Shown here piece by piece: positions 53,333-61,737 of a stretch of DNA of 64,000 nt. The stretch is taken from contig NZ_CP173677.1 of the NCBI RefSeq assembly GCF_045055315.1, positions 744,001-808,000 of the forward strand, read 5' to 3'. The DNA is from Brachymonas wangyanguii. GTDB taxonomy: Bacteria > Pseudomonadota > Gammaproteobacteria > Burkholderiales > Burkholderiaceae_C. The notes under the pieces are model-generated. The model was not told the origin of the DNA. It saw only the letters and a list, made by a program, of their open reading frames with translations, and did not search any database. A program made the position numbers and the translations under genes. Position 1 is the stretch's first letter; the number at the start of each line of letters is the position of its first letter.

Positions 53333-54259
53333 ATGAAAATCCTGCTTGATGCCTTCTGGCGCGCCGTCGCCTACTGCCTGCGGCCGCGCGTGATCCTGCT
53401 GTCGCTGCTGCCTTTTGTCGTGATGCTGCTGGCCGGGCTCGCCTTTGCCCAGTGGGGCTGGTGGCCGGCGGTCGATACCGTGCTGGAGTGGCTGGAAGGC
53501 ACGACGCTGCTCGCCACCCTGCACCAGGCGCTGGACTGGCTGAATCTGCCACATTTCAAGAACGTGATCGCGCCGCTGGTGGTGGTGTTTTCCATCACGC
53601 CGCTGATCGTGCTGGCCTCGTTGCTGCTGGTGGCCGGCTTCATGACGCCGGCACTGGTCAAGCTGGTAGCCGAGCGCCGCTTCCCGCAACTCGAGCGCAA
53701 GCACGGTGCCTCGCTGCTGGCCAGCATCGGCTGGTCGCTTGGCCACACTGTGCTGGCGCTGTTGCTGCTGTTGTTCAGCATCCCGCTCTGGTTCATTCCG
53801 CCGCTGGTGCTAATCGTGCCGCCGCTGATCTGGGGCTGGCTCAGCTACCGCGTGATGAGTTTCGATGCCTGGTCCGAGCACGCCAGCAAGCCGGAGCGCC
53901 GCCAGCTGATGCAACGCCATCGCACCGAACTGCTCATCATCGGCATCATCACCGGTCTGCTCGGTACCGCGCCCAGCATTGTCTGGGCCTCGGCCACGGT
54001 GTTCCTGGTCGCTTTTGCCGTACTGATTCCGGCGGCGATCTGGATCTACATGCTGGTATTTGCGTTTTCCTCGCTCTGGTTCGTGCACTTCTGCCTGGCC
54101 GTGCTGCAGCAGCAGCGCCAGCAGGAAGAGCGTGAACGCGCCGCCTTTGTCGCCAGCCAGCCCGGCTTTGATGTCGGGAGCCGTCCCGTCGTGCCGGTTG
54201 CCGAGACCCTGACTCTTCCCGCTGCGGCCAGCCGCGCCTCCAACAAGGATTCCGCATGA
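53333..54259 (+). CDS. EI24-domain membrane protein
   Basis: The 308-residue protein has about six membrane helices and the EI24/CysZ-like pattern, with a first helix region FWRAVAYCLRPRVILLSLLPF and the conserved WGWLSYRVMSFDAWSEHAS after helix four. E. coli CysZ moves sulfate, but the EI24 group in Burkholderiales is uncharacterised. The last 60 residues are a polar cytoplasmic tail. The ATG at 53333 is chosen as the family start. It overlaps the next gene by ATGA. Confidence 0.85.
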   Translation: MKILLDAFWRAVAYCLRPRVILLSLLPFVVMLLAGLAFAQWGWWPAVDTVLEWLEGTTLLATLHQALDWLNLPHFKNVIAPLVVVFSITPLIVLASLLLVAGFMTPALVKLVAERRFPQLERKHGASLLASIGWSLGHTVLALLLLLFSIPLWFIPPLVLIVPPLIWGWLSYRVMSFDAWSEHASKPERRQLMQRHRTELLIIGIITGLLGTAPSIVWASATVFLVAFAVLIPAAIWIYMLVFAFSSLWFVHFCLAVLQQQRQQEERERAAFVASQPGFDVGSRPVVPVAETLTLPAAASRASNKDSA

Positions 54260-55116
54260 CTGCTCCCGTTCTGCCCCATGGCATCCAGGCGCCGCCGGCA
54301 CATGCCAGCATGCCGCGCTTTCACCTGCTGCTGATCGGTGACGAGCTGCTGTCCGGCCGCCGCCAGGACAAGCATGTGCCGCACACCATCCAGACCCTGG
54401 CCGAGCGTGGCCTGACGCTGAGCTCGGTGCGCATCGTCGGGGACGGTCGCGCCGATATCGTTGCGGCCCTGCGCGATGTCCTGGCCTGCGGCGATGTGGT
54501 GTTTTCCTGTGGCGGCATCGGTGCCACGCCGGATGACCAGACACGCCAGGCGGCTGCCGAAGCCCTCGGCGTGGAGCTGGCGCTGCACCCCGAGGGTGCG
54601 GTGCTGATCGAGCAGCGCTTCCGGCAACTGGCCGAGCAGCGTGGCGTGCCGTACAACCCGACCGATGCCGAACACCAGCAGCGCCTGCAGATGGCGATGT
54701 TCCCGATCGGCTGCCAGATCGTGCCCAACCCCTACAACCAGATCGCCGGCTTCTCGATCGGTCACGTGCATTTCTATCCCGGCTTCCCGGCCATGGCCTG
54801 GCCCATGATGGCCTGGACGCTGGACCAGTACTACGCACGCTGGTTTGACCAGCGTGAGTGGGCCGAGCGTTCGCTACTGGCCTGCAAGGCCTCCGAGGCC
54901 AGGATCACGCCGCTGCTGGAAGCCATCGAGGCGCGCTACCCGCTGGTCAAGGTGTTCAGCCTGCCGACACTGCAGCATCCGGTGCATGGCCCGCACATCG
55001 ACCTGGGCGTCAAGGGCGCGCCAGACCAGGTGCCAGCCGCTTTTGCCGAGATGGAGCAGGGCCTGCGTGAACTGGGCATTCAGCTGGTGTATCCGCAGGC
55101 TGCGGATCCGGCCTGA
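54256..55116 (+). CDS. CinA N-terminal/MoaB-like domain protein
   Basis: The 286-residue protein has a molybdopterin-binding (MoCF) domain as in the N-terminal half of CinA: LLIGDELLSGRRQDKHVPHTI, VGDGRADIVAALRDVL and SCGGIGATPDDQTRQAAAEALG. The nicotinamide-nucleotide deamidase domain of full CinA is absent. The second half (HFYPGFPAMAWPMMAWTLDQYY) keeps the CinA middle region. The role is unclear, possibly nucleotide repair. It is translationally coupled to the EI24 gene. Confidence 0.85.
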   Translation: MTAPVLPHGIQAPPAHASMPRFHLLLIGDELLSGRRQDKHVPHTIQTLAERGLTLSSVRIVGDGRADIVAALRDVLACGDVVFSCGGIGATPDDQTRQAAAEALGVELALHPEGAVLIEQRFRQLAEQRGVPYNPTDAEHQQRLQMAMFPIGCQIVPNPYNQIAGFSIGHVHFYPGFPAMAWPMMAWTLDQYYARWFDQREWAERSLLACKASEARITPLLEAIEARYPLVKVFSLPTLQHPVHGPHIDLGVKGAPDQVPAAFAEMEQGLRELGIQLVYPQAADPA

Positions 55117-55131
55117 TTCGGCAACGACCAA

Positions 55132-55170
55132 TGCACCAAAAAAGTGCGTCATTGTCCTCATTTTGGTGCG
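55132..55170 (+). promoter_or_regulatory. two NtrC-like binding sites upstream of glnA
   Basis: Site 1 (55132-55148) is TGCACCAAAAAAGTGCG, close to TGCACCA-N3-TGGTGCA. Site 2 (55154-55170) keeps a good right half TTGGTGCG but a weak left half. They lie about 125-160 bases upstream of the sigma-54 promoter, the usual place for NtrC enhancers. Confidence 0.7.
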
Positions 55171-55294
55171 TCATGCAATTTTTTCATGAGCGGACAGATA
55201 CGCGTTGGCCGGCAACAGGCACAATACCGGGATAGTTCCGTCTGCAGCCGTGGGTTTCGCCCTTTCTGGCGTGAAAAACACCCTGATCTGAAAG

Positions 55295-55311
55295 TTGGCA
55301 CGCTTGTTGCA
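55295..55311 (+). promoter_or_regulatory. sigma-54 promoter of glnA
   Basis: TTGGCACGCTTGTTGCA matches the sigma-54 consensus TGGCACG-N4-TTGCA exactly, with GG at -24 and GC at -12. It lies 84 bases before the glnA start. Expression under nitrogen limitation, driven by NtrC, follows from this. Confidence 0.92.
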
Positions 55312-55395
55312 TGCAATTCCGGATATCCAGAAGACCTCCGGAATGTCCCGGCGGAGCGGCGGATCTGAACAGTCACTTTGTTAGGAGAAAGTACG

Positions 55396-56811
55396 ATGGC
55401 CAAAAGCGTCCAGGACGTGATGAACATGGTGAGCGAGAATGAAGTCAAGTTCGTTGACTTCCGTTTCACCGATACCCGTGGCAAGGAACAGCACGTCACC
55501 GTGCCGGTCTCCCACTTCGATGAAGACCGCTTCACCGACGGTCAGGCCTTTGACGGCTCCTCGGTAGCCGGCTGGAAGGGTATTGAGGCATCCGACATGC
55601 TGCTGATGCCTGATCCGAACACGGCCAACATCGATCCCTTCTTCGAGGAAACCACCCTGGTGCTGACCTGCGACGTGCTGGAGCCGGGAGATGGCAAGGC
55701 CTACGAGCGCGACCCGCGCTCCATCGCCAAGCGCGCCGAAGCCTACCTGAAGGCTTCCGGCCTGGGCGACACGGCTTACTTCGGTCCGGAGCCCGAGTTC
55801 TTCATCTTCGACAACATCCGCTGGAAGACGGAAATGTCCGGCTGCTTCGTCGAGATCGACGAGTACGAGGCACCCTGGAACTCCGGCCGCCAGTTCGAAG
55901 GCGGCAACAAGGGTCACCGTCCCACCGTCAAGGGCGGCTACTTCCCGGTGCCCCCGATCGACAGCACGCAAGACCTGCGCGCCGAAATGGTGCTGATCAT
56001 GGAAGCCATGGGCATCCCGGTCGAGGTGTTCCACCACGAAGTGGCCGGTGCCGGCCAGTGCGAGATCGGTACCCGTTTCAGCACCTTGGTCGAGCGTGCC
56101 GACTGGACCCAGCTGCAGAAGTACATCATCTGGAACGTGGCCAATGCCTACGGCAAGACGGCTACCTTCATGCCCAAGCCTTACGCCGGTGACAACGGTT
56201 CCGGCATGCACGTGCACCAGTCCATCTGGAAGGACGGCAAGAACCTGTTTGCCGGCAACGGCTACGCTGGCCTGAGCGATTTCGCCCTGTACTACATCGG
56301 CGGCATCATCAAGCACGCCCGTGCCTTGAACGCCATCACCAACCCGTCCACCAACAGCTACAAGCGTCTGGTGCCGCACTTCGAGGCGCCGGTCAAGCTG
56401 GCTTACTCCAGCCGCAACCGCTCTGCCTCCATCCGCATCCCGCACGTGGCCAGCGACAAGGCGCGTCGTGTCGAGGCCCGTTTCCCGGATCCGATGATGA
56501 ACCCCTACCTGGGCTTTGCCGCGCTGCTGATGGCCGGCCTGGACGGTGTCGAGAACAAGATCCACCCGGGCGAAGCCGCCACCAAGGACCTGTACCACCT
56601 GCCGCCGGAAGAGGACAAGCTGATCCCGACCGTCTGCCACAGCCTGGACCAGGCGCTGGACGCACTGGATGCCGACCGCGCCTTCCTGACCAAGGGCGGC
56701 GTGTTCAGCGACTCCATGCTGGATGCCTACATCGAACTCAAGATGGGTGAAGTCACGCGCATGCGCATGGCACCGCACCCGCTCGAGTTCGAGATGTACT
56801 ACTCGCTGTAA
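55396..56811 (+). CDS. glnA: glutamine synthetase type I
   Basis: The 471-residue enzyme makes glutamine from glutamate, ammonia and ATP. Motifs include FDGSSVAGWKGIE, the metal site GPEPEFFIF, EVAGAGQCEIGTRF, the ATP motif KPYAGDNGSGMHVHQS, and the adenylylation loop KDLYHLPPEE with Tyr400. Activity should therefore be tuned by GlnE adenylylation. AGGAGA precedes the ATG at 55396. Transcription is from the sigma-54 promoter upstream. Confidence 0.98.
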   Translation: MAKSVQDVMNMVSENEVKFVDFRFTDTRGKEQHVTVPVSHFDEDRFTDGQAFDGSSVAGWKGIEASDMLLMPDPNTANIDPFFEETTLVLTCDVLEPGDGKAYERDPRSIAKRAEAYLKASGLGDTAYFGPEPEFFIFDNIRWKTEMSGCFVEIDEYEAPWNSGRQFEGGNKGHRPTVKGGYFPVPPIDSTQDLRAEMVLIMEAMGIPVEVFHHEVAGAGQCEIGTRFSTLVERADWTQLQKYIIWNVANAYGKTATFMPKPYAGDNGSGMHVHQSIWKDGKNLFAGNGYAGLSDFALYYIGGIIKHARALNAITNPSTNSYKRLVPHFEAPVKLAYSSRNRSASIRIPHVASDKARRVEARFPDPMMNPYLGFAALLMAGLDGVENKIHPGEAATKDLYHLPPEEDKLIPTVCHSLDQALDALDADRAFLTKGGVFSDSMLDAYIELKMGEVTRMRMAPHPLEFEMYYSL

Positions 56812-56852
56812 GCGTAGCAGCAGGGCGGCAGTCGTCGCTCTTGCCGGTACAC

Positions 56853-56887
56853 CAGCCTCGTCACTCCGGTGGCGAGGCTGTCTTGTT
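56853..56887 (+). terminator. hairpin after glnA
   Basis: CAGCCTCG pairs with CGAGGCTG across a 12-base loop and is followed by TCTTGTTT. It starts about 40 bases after the glnA stop and should limit read-through into the downstream regulator genes. Confidence 0.65.
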
Positions 56888-56991
56888 TGTGGCATGTCAT
56901 GCACATGTCATCGGCATGTCAAATGCCTTGCCGACAATCGATGCGTTTCTGCGGCTAGAATGGCTGCAGAAATTAATACTTAATAGTTCAC

Positions 56992-57498
56992 ATGTTTCGC
57001 ATCGATTCCCGTCTGCCGGTCGGCCTGCTGGTGCTGCTGTCGCTCATGAGCCAGGGCGCGGCAGCCAGCCCGATCTACCGTTGCGGCAACGAATACACCA
57101 ACCAGGCCAGCCGCATCAAGCAGGGCGGTTGCGTGCCGGTCGCCGGCCAGGTCACGCGCGTGGCGCGCCCGGATGTCAACTGGGCCAAGCCGGCCAGCAA
57201 CAGCAAGCGCAGCACGACGCCGCCGCGCGTACAGCGTACCAACCATGTGCCGGCACAGCAGCAGCAGGCACGTGATCGCGATGCCCGCGCCATCCTGCAG
57301 GCCGAACTGAACAAGGCCAGCGCCCGCCTGCGCGAACTGCAGCTGGAATACAACCATGGCCAGCCCGAACGACTCGGTTCCGAGCTGAATAACCACCAGA
57401 AATACCTGAATCGCGTGGCCGGCCTGCGCAATGACATCCAGCGCGTGGAAAGCGATCTGGCTGGCCTGCGCCGTGAACTGGGTCGCGCCGGCGGCTGA
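56992..57498 (+). CDS. periplasmic coiled-coil protein between glnA and ntrB
   Basis: The 168-residue protein has a signal peptide ending near GAAASP (residue 26), then YRCGNEYTNQASRIKQGGC, similar to the DUF4124-like start of some envelope proteins. The last 75 residues are a charged helix likely to form a coiled coil (ILQAELNKASARLRELQLEY). I recall this placement as common in Burkholderiales. Its link to nitrogen control is unknown. It lies 43 bases before ntrB. Confidence 0.72.
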   Translation: MFRIDSRLPVGLLVLLSLMSQGAAASPIYRCGNEYTNQASRIKQGGCVPVAGQVTRVARPDVNWAKPASNSKRSTTPPRVQRTNHVPAQQQQARDRDARAILQAELNKASARLRELQLEYNHGQPERLGSELNNHQKYLNRVAGLRNDIQRVESDLAGLRRELGRAGG

Positions 57499-57541
57499 TC
57501 CCGGCAGGCGTTAGACTGGAGTTTTTCCGCCACTACCGCCC

Positions 57542-58657
57542 ATGTCCGATTCCCTGTCGCACCCGTCAAGCCGTCGCAGGCAGGCCGATGCCCGTTTGCT
57601 GCAAGAGGCTGGCTCCTGGGCGGCGTTCGATACGCTCGCCACGCTGGTCGCCGTGGTGCGCCAGGATGCCACGCTGCTGTTCGTCAATGCCGCGCTGGAA
57701 GATGTACTCGGCCATTCCCGCCTGACCTTGTGCGGCCAGTCACTCGCTCCCTGCTTTGCCGAACCGGAGGCTTTGCTGCAGGGCATCCACCAGGCCTGCA
57801 CCGCACAGTTTGCCACCCAGCGCTACGACGCCCAGTTGCTACGACAGGGCGCCGATGCGCTGCCGGTACATGTGGTGATCGCGCAGACCGACAATCCGGA
57901 GCAGGTGGTCATTGAACTGGTACAGCTGGACACGCAAAACCGCCATGATCGTGAAGGCCGCCTGCTCAGCCAGGGCCTGGCAAACAAGGAGCTGGTGCGC
58001 AATCTGGCGCACGAAATCAGGAACCCGCTTGGCGGCCTGCGCGGTGCCGCCCAGCTGCTCGACATGGAGCTGGAACAGCCGGCACTGCGCGAATACACCC
58101 AGGTCATCATCCGCGAGGCCGATCGCCTGCAGGCCCTGGTGGATCGTCTGCTGAAGCCGCACCGCAGTGCCCCCGAGCTGGGCCAGGTCAATATCCATGA
58201 AGTTTGCGAGCGCGTGCGCAGCCTGGTACTCGCCGAGTACCCGCAGGGCCTGAGCGTGGTGCGCGATTACGATACCTCGATTCCCGAATTCACCGGCGAC
58301 CGTGAGCGCCTGATCCAGTCGGTGCTGAACCTGGTGCAGAACGCCGCGCATGCGCTGGAAGCGCGGCGCCAGGCCGGCGATGCGCAGATCGTGCTGCGTA
58401 CCCGCGTGCTGCGCCAGGTCACGCTGGGCAAGCAGCGCTACAAGTTGGCACTGGAATTGCTTGTCATCGACAACGGACCGGGCGTGCCGCCGGCCATGCA
58501 GGACCAGGTGTTCTATCCCCTGGTCACGGGCAAGGCCGGTGGCACGGGCCTGGGCCTGACGCTGGCGCAAACCTATGTGCAACAGCATCAGGGCCTGATC
58601 GAATGCGACAGCGTTCCCGGTCATACGGTATTCCGGGTGCTGATTCCACTGGCGTGA
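57542..58657 (+). CDS. glnL: nitrogen regulation sensor kinase NtrB
   Basis: The 371-residue soluble histidine kinase has a PAS domain (about residues 25-130), the H-box NLAHEIRNPLGGLRG with the phospho-acceptor His157, and ATPase boxes with SVLNLVQNAAHAL (N box), IDNGPGVPP (G1) and GGTGLGLTLAQ (G2). It phosphorylates NtrC when nitrogen is scarce and is controlled by PII. There is no membrane segment, as expected. ntrC follows 110 bases downstream. Confidence 0.95.
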   Translation: MSDSLSHPSSRRRQADARLLQEAGSWAAFDTLATLVAVVRQDATLLFVNAALEDVLGHSRLTLCGQSLAPCFAEPEALLQGIHQACTAQFATQRYDAQLLRQGADALPVHVVIAQTDNPEQVVIELVQLDTQNRHDREGRLLSQGLANKELVRNLAHEIRNPLGGLRGAAQLLDMELEQPALREYTQVIIREADRLQALVDRLLKPHRSAPELGQVNIHEVCERVRSLVLAEYPQGLSVVRDYDTSIPEFTGDRERLIQSVLNLVQNAAHALEARRQAGDAQIVLRTRVLRQVTLGKQRYKLALELLVIDNGPGVPPAMQDQVFYPLVTGKAGGTGLGLTLAQTYVQQHQGLIECDSVPGHTVFRVLIPLA

Positions 58658-58727
58658 ATCGATCTGGCTGCCATTCACGGGCAGACGAGCTGTTGACAGC
58701 CCATGCGTCTGCCACTTGACAAGGCAA

Positions 58728-58744
58728 TGCACTAATATGGTGCA
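58728..58744 (+). promoter_or_regulatory. perfect NtrC palindrome before ntrC
   Basis: TGCACTAATATGGTGCA is a consensus NtrC site (TGCACYA-N3-TRGTGCA). It ends 23 bases before the ntrC start and lies just downstream of a TTGACA at 58716-58721. Binding here would most simply repress a local promoter, as NtrC does at its own gene in enterics. Confidence 0.82.
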
Positions 58745-58767
58745 TGCCTGATGCGATGAGGAAAGCC

Positions 58768-60393
58768 ATGAAAGCAGTCTGGATCGTGGACGATGATGCG
58801 TCCATCCGTTTTGTGCTGGAGCGCGCGCTGCAGCGCGAGTCATTGCCGGTACGTTGTTTCGAGCAGCCATCACAGGTACTGCAGGCGCTGGCAGAGGAGG
58901 GCGAACTGCCCTCGGTACTGATCAGCGATATCCGCATGCCCGATGCGCAAGGCCTGTCTGGCCTGGACCTGCTACAGCGGGTGCAGCAGCAGTGGCCTGC
59001 ATTGCCGGTGCTGATCATGACGGCGTTTTCTGATCTGGACAGCGCGGTGGCTGCGTTCCAGGGCGGTGCTTTCGACTATTTGCCGAAGCCGTTTGATCTG
59101 CCCAGGGCCGTCGAGCTGGTCCGTCGTGCCATCGAAAGCAGCGAAAGCCAGTCCGGCACGGCCGATGACAGCCCGCTCGAGCATCAGGAAATGCTGGGTC
59201 AGGCACCGGCCATGCAAGACGTGTTTCGCGCCATTGGACGGCTGGCGCACAGCCAGGCCACGGTGCTGGTGACCGGCGAAAGCGGCTCCGGCAAGGAGCT
59301 GGTGGCACGTGCGCTGCATCGCCATTCCTCGCGCGCCGGCGGGCCGTTTGTGGCGATCAACACGGCAGCGATTCCGCGCGACCTGCTGGAAAGCGAGCTG
59401 TTCGGCCACGAACGCGGCGCTTTTACCGGGGCGCAGCAACTGCGCCGCGGCCGCTTCGAGCAGGCCGAGGGCGGCACGCTGTTCCTCGACGAAATCGGCG
59501 ACATGCCGCTGGAACTGCAGACCCGGCTGCTGCGTGTCCTCAGCGATGGCCATTTCTACCGCGTCGGCGGCCAGCAGGCGATCCGGGCGAATGTGCGCAT
59601 CATCGCGGCCACGCACCAGCAGCTGGAGCAACAGGTGCAGCAGGGCGTGTTCCGCGAAGACCTGTACCACCGGCTCAACGTGATCCGGCTGCGCCTGCCG
59701 CCGCTGCGTGAGCGTCAGCAGGATATCGGCATGCTGGCACGCCACTTCCTGCAGCGCAGCGCACAGCAGCTGGCGGTCGAGCCCAAGCGTCTCAGTGATG
59801 CGGCCTTGCGCCAGCTGCAGCAGTTTGCCTTTCCGGGCAATGTGCGCCAGCTGGAAAACATCTGTCACTGGTTGACGGTGATGGCGCCTTCGCAGCTGGT
59901 GGAACGGCAGGATTTGCCGGCCGAGGTGCGGGATATGGCGGGCGTGGAGGTGGATGCCGGGAATGGGGCGGTGGGGCTGGATTCTGGTGGACTCCGGCTG
60001 GTTGAAGAGGGCGACTCGGCAGCGCTGGCTGGGGGGACGGGTGTCAGCCGGACTGAGGACGCGCAGAGACGGGCTGCGGATGCGGTCGCTGCGAAAAGCT
60101 GCGACACGTTACCCGCTGTGAGTGGCATCGCTGGGGGCGACGGTGATACTGCTGCGGATCCGGACCTGCCCGACAGCGACCTGCCGTGGCAGAAGGGCTT
60201 GCGTCAACATGCACGCAGTCTGCTGATGGAGGGCCATGGCGGGGTGTGGGACACGCTGATGGCCGAATGCGAACGGGCGCTGATCCTGGCGGCCATGGAG
60301 TGGACCGGGCAGCGCCGAATCGAGGCGGCGCAGCGGCTGGGCATCGGCCGCAATACCATCAGCCGCAAGATGCAGGAGCTGGGGCTGGATTGA
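58768..60393 (+). CDS. glnG: nitrogen response regulator NtrC
   Basis: The 541-residue sigma-54 activator has a receiver domain with phospho-Asp54 (LISDIRMPD), an AAA+ domain with Walker A GESGSGKELVARAL, the sigma-54 contact loop ERGAFTGAQQLRRGRFEQAE and Walker B TLFLDEIGDMP. It ends with a Fis-type HTH (RRIEAAQRLGIGRNTISRKMQELGL). A polar, low-complexity linker of about 80 residues (59935-60185) separates AAA+ and HTH, longer than in enteric NtrC. GAGGAAAG precedes the ATG at 58768. Confidence 0.95.
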   Translation: MKAVWIVDDDASIRFVLERALQRESLPVRCFEQPSQVLQALAEEGELPSVLISDIRMPDAQGLSGLDLLQRVQQQWPALPVLIMTAFSDLDSAVAAFQGGAFDYLPKPFDLPRAVELVRRAIESSESQSGTADDSPLEHQEMLGQAPAMQDVFRAIGRLAHSQATVLVTGESGSGKELVARALHRHSSRAGGPFVAINTAAIPRDLLESELFGHERGAFTGAQQLRRGRFEQAEGGTLFLDEIGDMPLELQTRLLRVLSDGHFYRVGGQQAIRANVRIIAATHQQLEQQVQQGVFREDLYHRLNVIRLRLPPLRERQQDIGMLARHFLQRSAQQLAVEPKRLSDAALRQLQQFAFPGNVRQLENICHWLTVMAPSQLVERQDLPAEVRDMAGVEVDAGNGAVGLDSGGLRLVEEGDSAALAGGTGVSRTEDAQRRAADAVAAKSCDTLPAVSGIAGGDGDTAADPDLPDSDLPWQKGLRQHARSLLMEGHGGVWDTLMAECERALILAAMEWTGQRRIEAAQRLGIGRNTISRKMQELGLD

Positions 60394-60406
60394 CGGGAGG
60401 CCGTGT

Positions 60407-60925
60407 ATGTGGGACTTGTCTGTACCGTGGTGGGAACTGGTGCTGCGTGCAACAGCGGTGTTTGCCTTTCTGATCCTGCTGCTCAGGGTGACCGGCAAGC
60501 GGCAGATCGGGCAGCTCTCGCCCATGGATCTGGTGCTGCTGCTGGTGTTGTCAAACGCGGTGCAGAACGCCATGAATGCGGGCGACAACTCGCTGACTGG
60601 CGGACTGATTTCGGCGACGGTGCTGGTCACCCTGAACTGGCTGCTGAACTTCGTCACCTTCCGCAGCAAGAAGCTGGCTGATCTGGTGGAGGGGCGTGCG
60701 CAACTGCTGATCCACAACGGGGTGGTGTACGAGGATGTGCTGGTGGCGGCGAAGATCACGCGGCACGAGCTGAATGCGGCGCTGCGCGGAGGGGGTTACC
60801 TGTCGGTGGAGGATGTGCATACGGCAGTGCTGGAGACCAATGGCAGCATCAGCTTCACGCCACGTATCGCGAAGAAGCAGGAGGCCGAGGGCGGAACCTC
60901 CGCCAGTACCTCGTCGCCGGTCTAG
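60407..60925 (+). CDS. DUF421/YetF-family membrane protein
   Basis: The 172-residue protein has three N-terminal membrane helices, the family motif LLRVTGKRQIGQLSPMDLVLLLVLSNAVQNAM, then a cytoplasmic domain with the conserved LLIHNGVVYEDVLVAAKIT and LRGGGYLSVEDVHTAVLETNGSIS. YetF proteins form membrane assemblies of unclear role, with links to spore coats in bacilli. GGGAGG precedes the ATG. It ends tail-to-tail with crcB, overlapping by four bases. Confidence 0.88.
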   Translation: MWDLSVPWWELVLRATAVFAFLILLLRVTGKRQIGQLSPMDLVLLLVLSNAVQNAMNAGDNSLTGGLISATVLVTLNWLLNFVTFRSKKLADLVEGRAQLLIHNGVVYEDVLVAAKITRHELNAALRGGGYLSVEDVHTAVLETNGSISFTPRIAKKQEAEGGTSASTSSPV

Positions 60926-61317
60926 CGCCCCAGCCTGAGCCAACCTGCGGTGGCCAGGCCCAGTAGGGTCATCAGCAGCGAGCCGGCTACATGGAGGGTG
61001 ATGGCGCTCGCTGCCATCAGCATTCTGCCCTGCTGCAGCAAGGCCACCACCTCAGCCGAGAAGGTGGAGAACGTCGTCAGCCCTCCGAGAAATCCGGTAA
61101 TTACTAGCTGGCGCCATGCGACGGGCAAGTCAGGGTAATGCGCAAACCAGGCAATGGCCAGACCAATCAGATAGCCCCCGATGAGGTTTGCGAGCAGCGT
61201 GCCGAGAGGGATGGCAGGGAACAGTGCGTTCAGGCCCAGACCGAGCAGCCAGCGCAACACGGCACCTGCAGAGGCGCCGAGGCTGATGGCGAGGAGGGAC
61301 TGGAGCAGGGTACTCAT
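60922..61317 (-). CDS. crcB: fluoride exporter CrcB/Fluc
   Basis: The 131-residue four-helix channel protein of the Fluc family exports fluoride as an antiparallel dimer. Signature residues are in GASAGAVLRWLLG, PLGTLLANLIGGYLIG and GFLGGLTTFSTFSAEV, the last holding the Phe and Thr/Ser track. A single complete gene suggests a homodimer. No fluoride riboswitch is seen in its leader. Confidence 0.94.
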   Translation of the reverse strand: MSTLLQSLLAISLGASAGAVLRWLLGLGLNALFPAIPLGTLLANLIGGYLIGLAIAWFAHYPDLPVAWRQLVITGFLGGLTTFSTFSAEVVALLQQGRMLMAASAITLHVAGSLLMTLLGLATAGWLRLGR

Positions 61318-61737
61318 GGAAGACAGTGAGAAGCGCTTGTTCTAAAGAGGATTGTAGGGAACTCGGACCGGCCGGACTCACGTTTGCCCTGTCTTGCAGG
61401 AGGGGTCGACTGGCGGACTGCGATGGCAAACCCCTCGTGCCGGGATTTTTGCGTGATTGAGGGTGAACCCCGAGCCAATATTGGGGTACTCAAAGGGGTT
61501 CTTCAAGGAGAAATTTCTAGCATCTATGCAACATAAATTTTGGTGGTGTTGCGTGACGCGGGGAAAGGTTCGGAGTCTTGCTGGAAGCAGCATGAAATTA
61601 CGTGTAATAGTTCACGCTTCAGAGGGGAAGTTTCGTCTCATCTACTTTTATTTCACGTTACAATCTATAGCTAATTGTATCCGTAATCATAGAACTTAAG
61701 CTGTTTTAAAAGACCCCCAAATTTTGTCGGAGGCGGT
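61318..61737. other. intergenic region without a recognised gene
   Basis: About 420 bases between the divergent crcB and lipoprotein genes. From about 61480 onward it is clearly more AT-rich than the rest of the window. Several short frames are open, but none has a family match, codon bias or ribosome site that convinces me. A GGAGG at 61730-61734 serves the lipoprotein gene. The AT-rich part may hold its promoter. Confidence 0.6.

Noticed and set aside
61318..61440. Possible fluoride riboswitch upstream of crcB
   Set aside because: No GGCGATGGNGTTCGCC-like core or the matching pseudoknot partner could be found on the minus strand.
61457..61699. 80-codon open frame in the AT-rich gap before the lipoprotein gene
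   Set aside because: No family similarity, no convincing ribosome site and irregular composition. Treated as non-coding.
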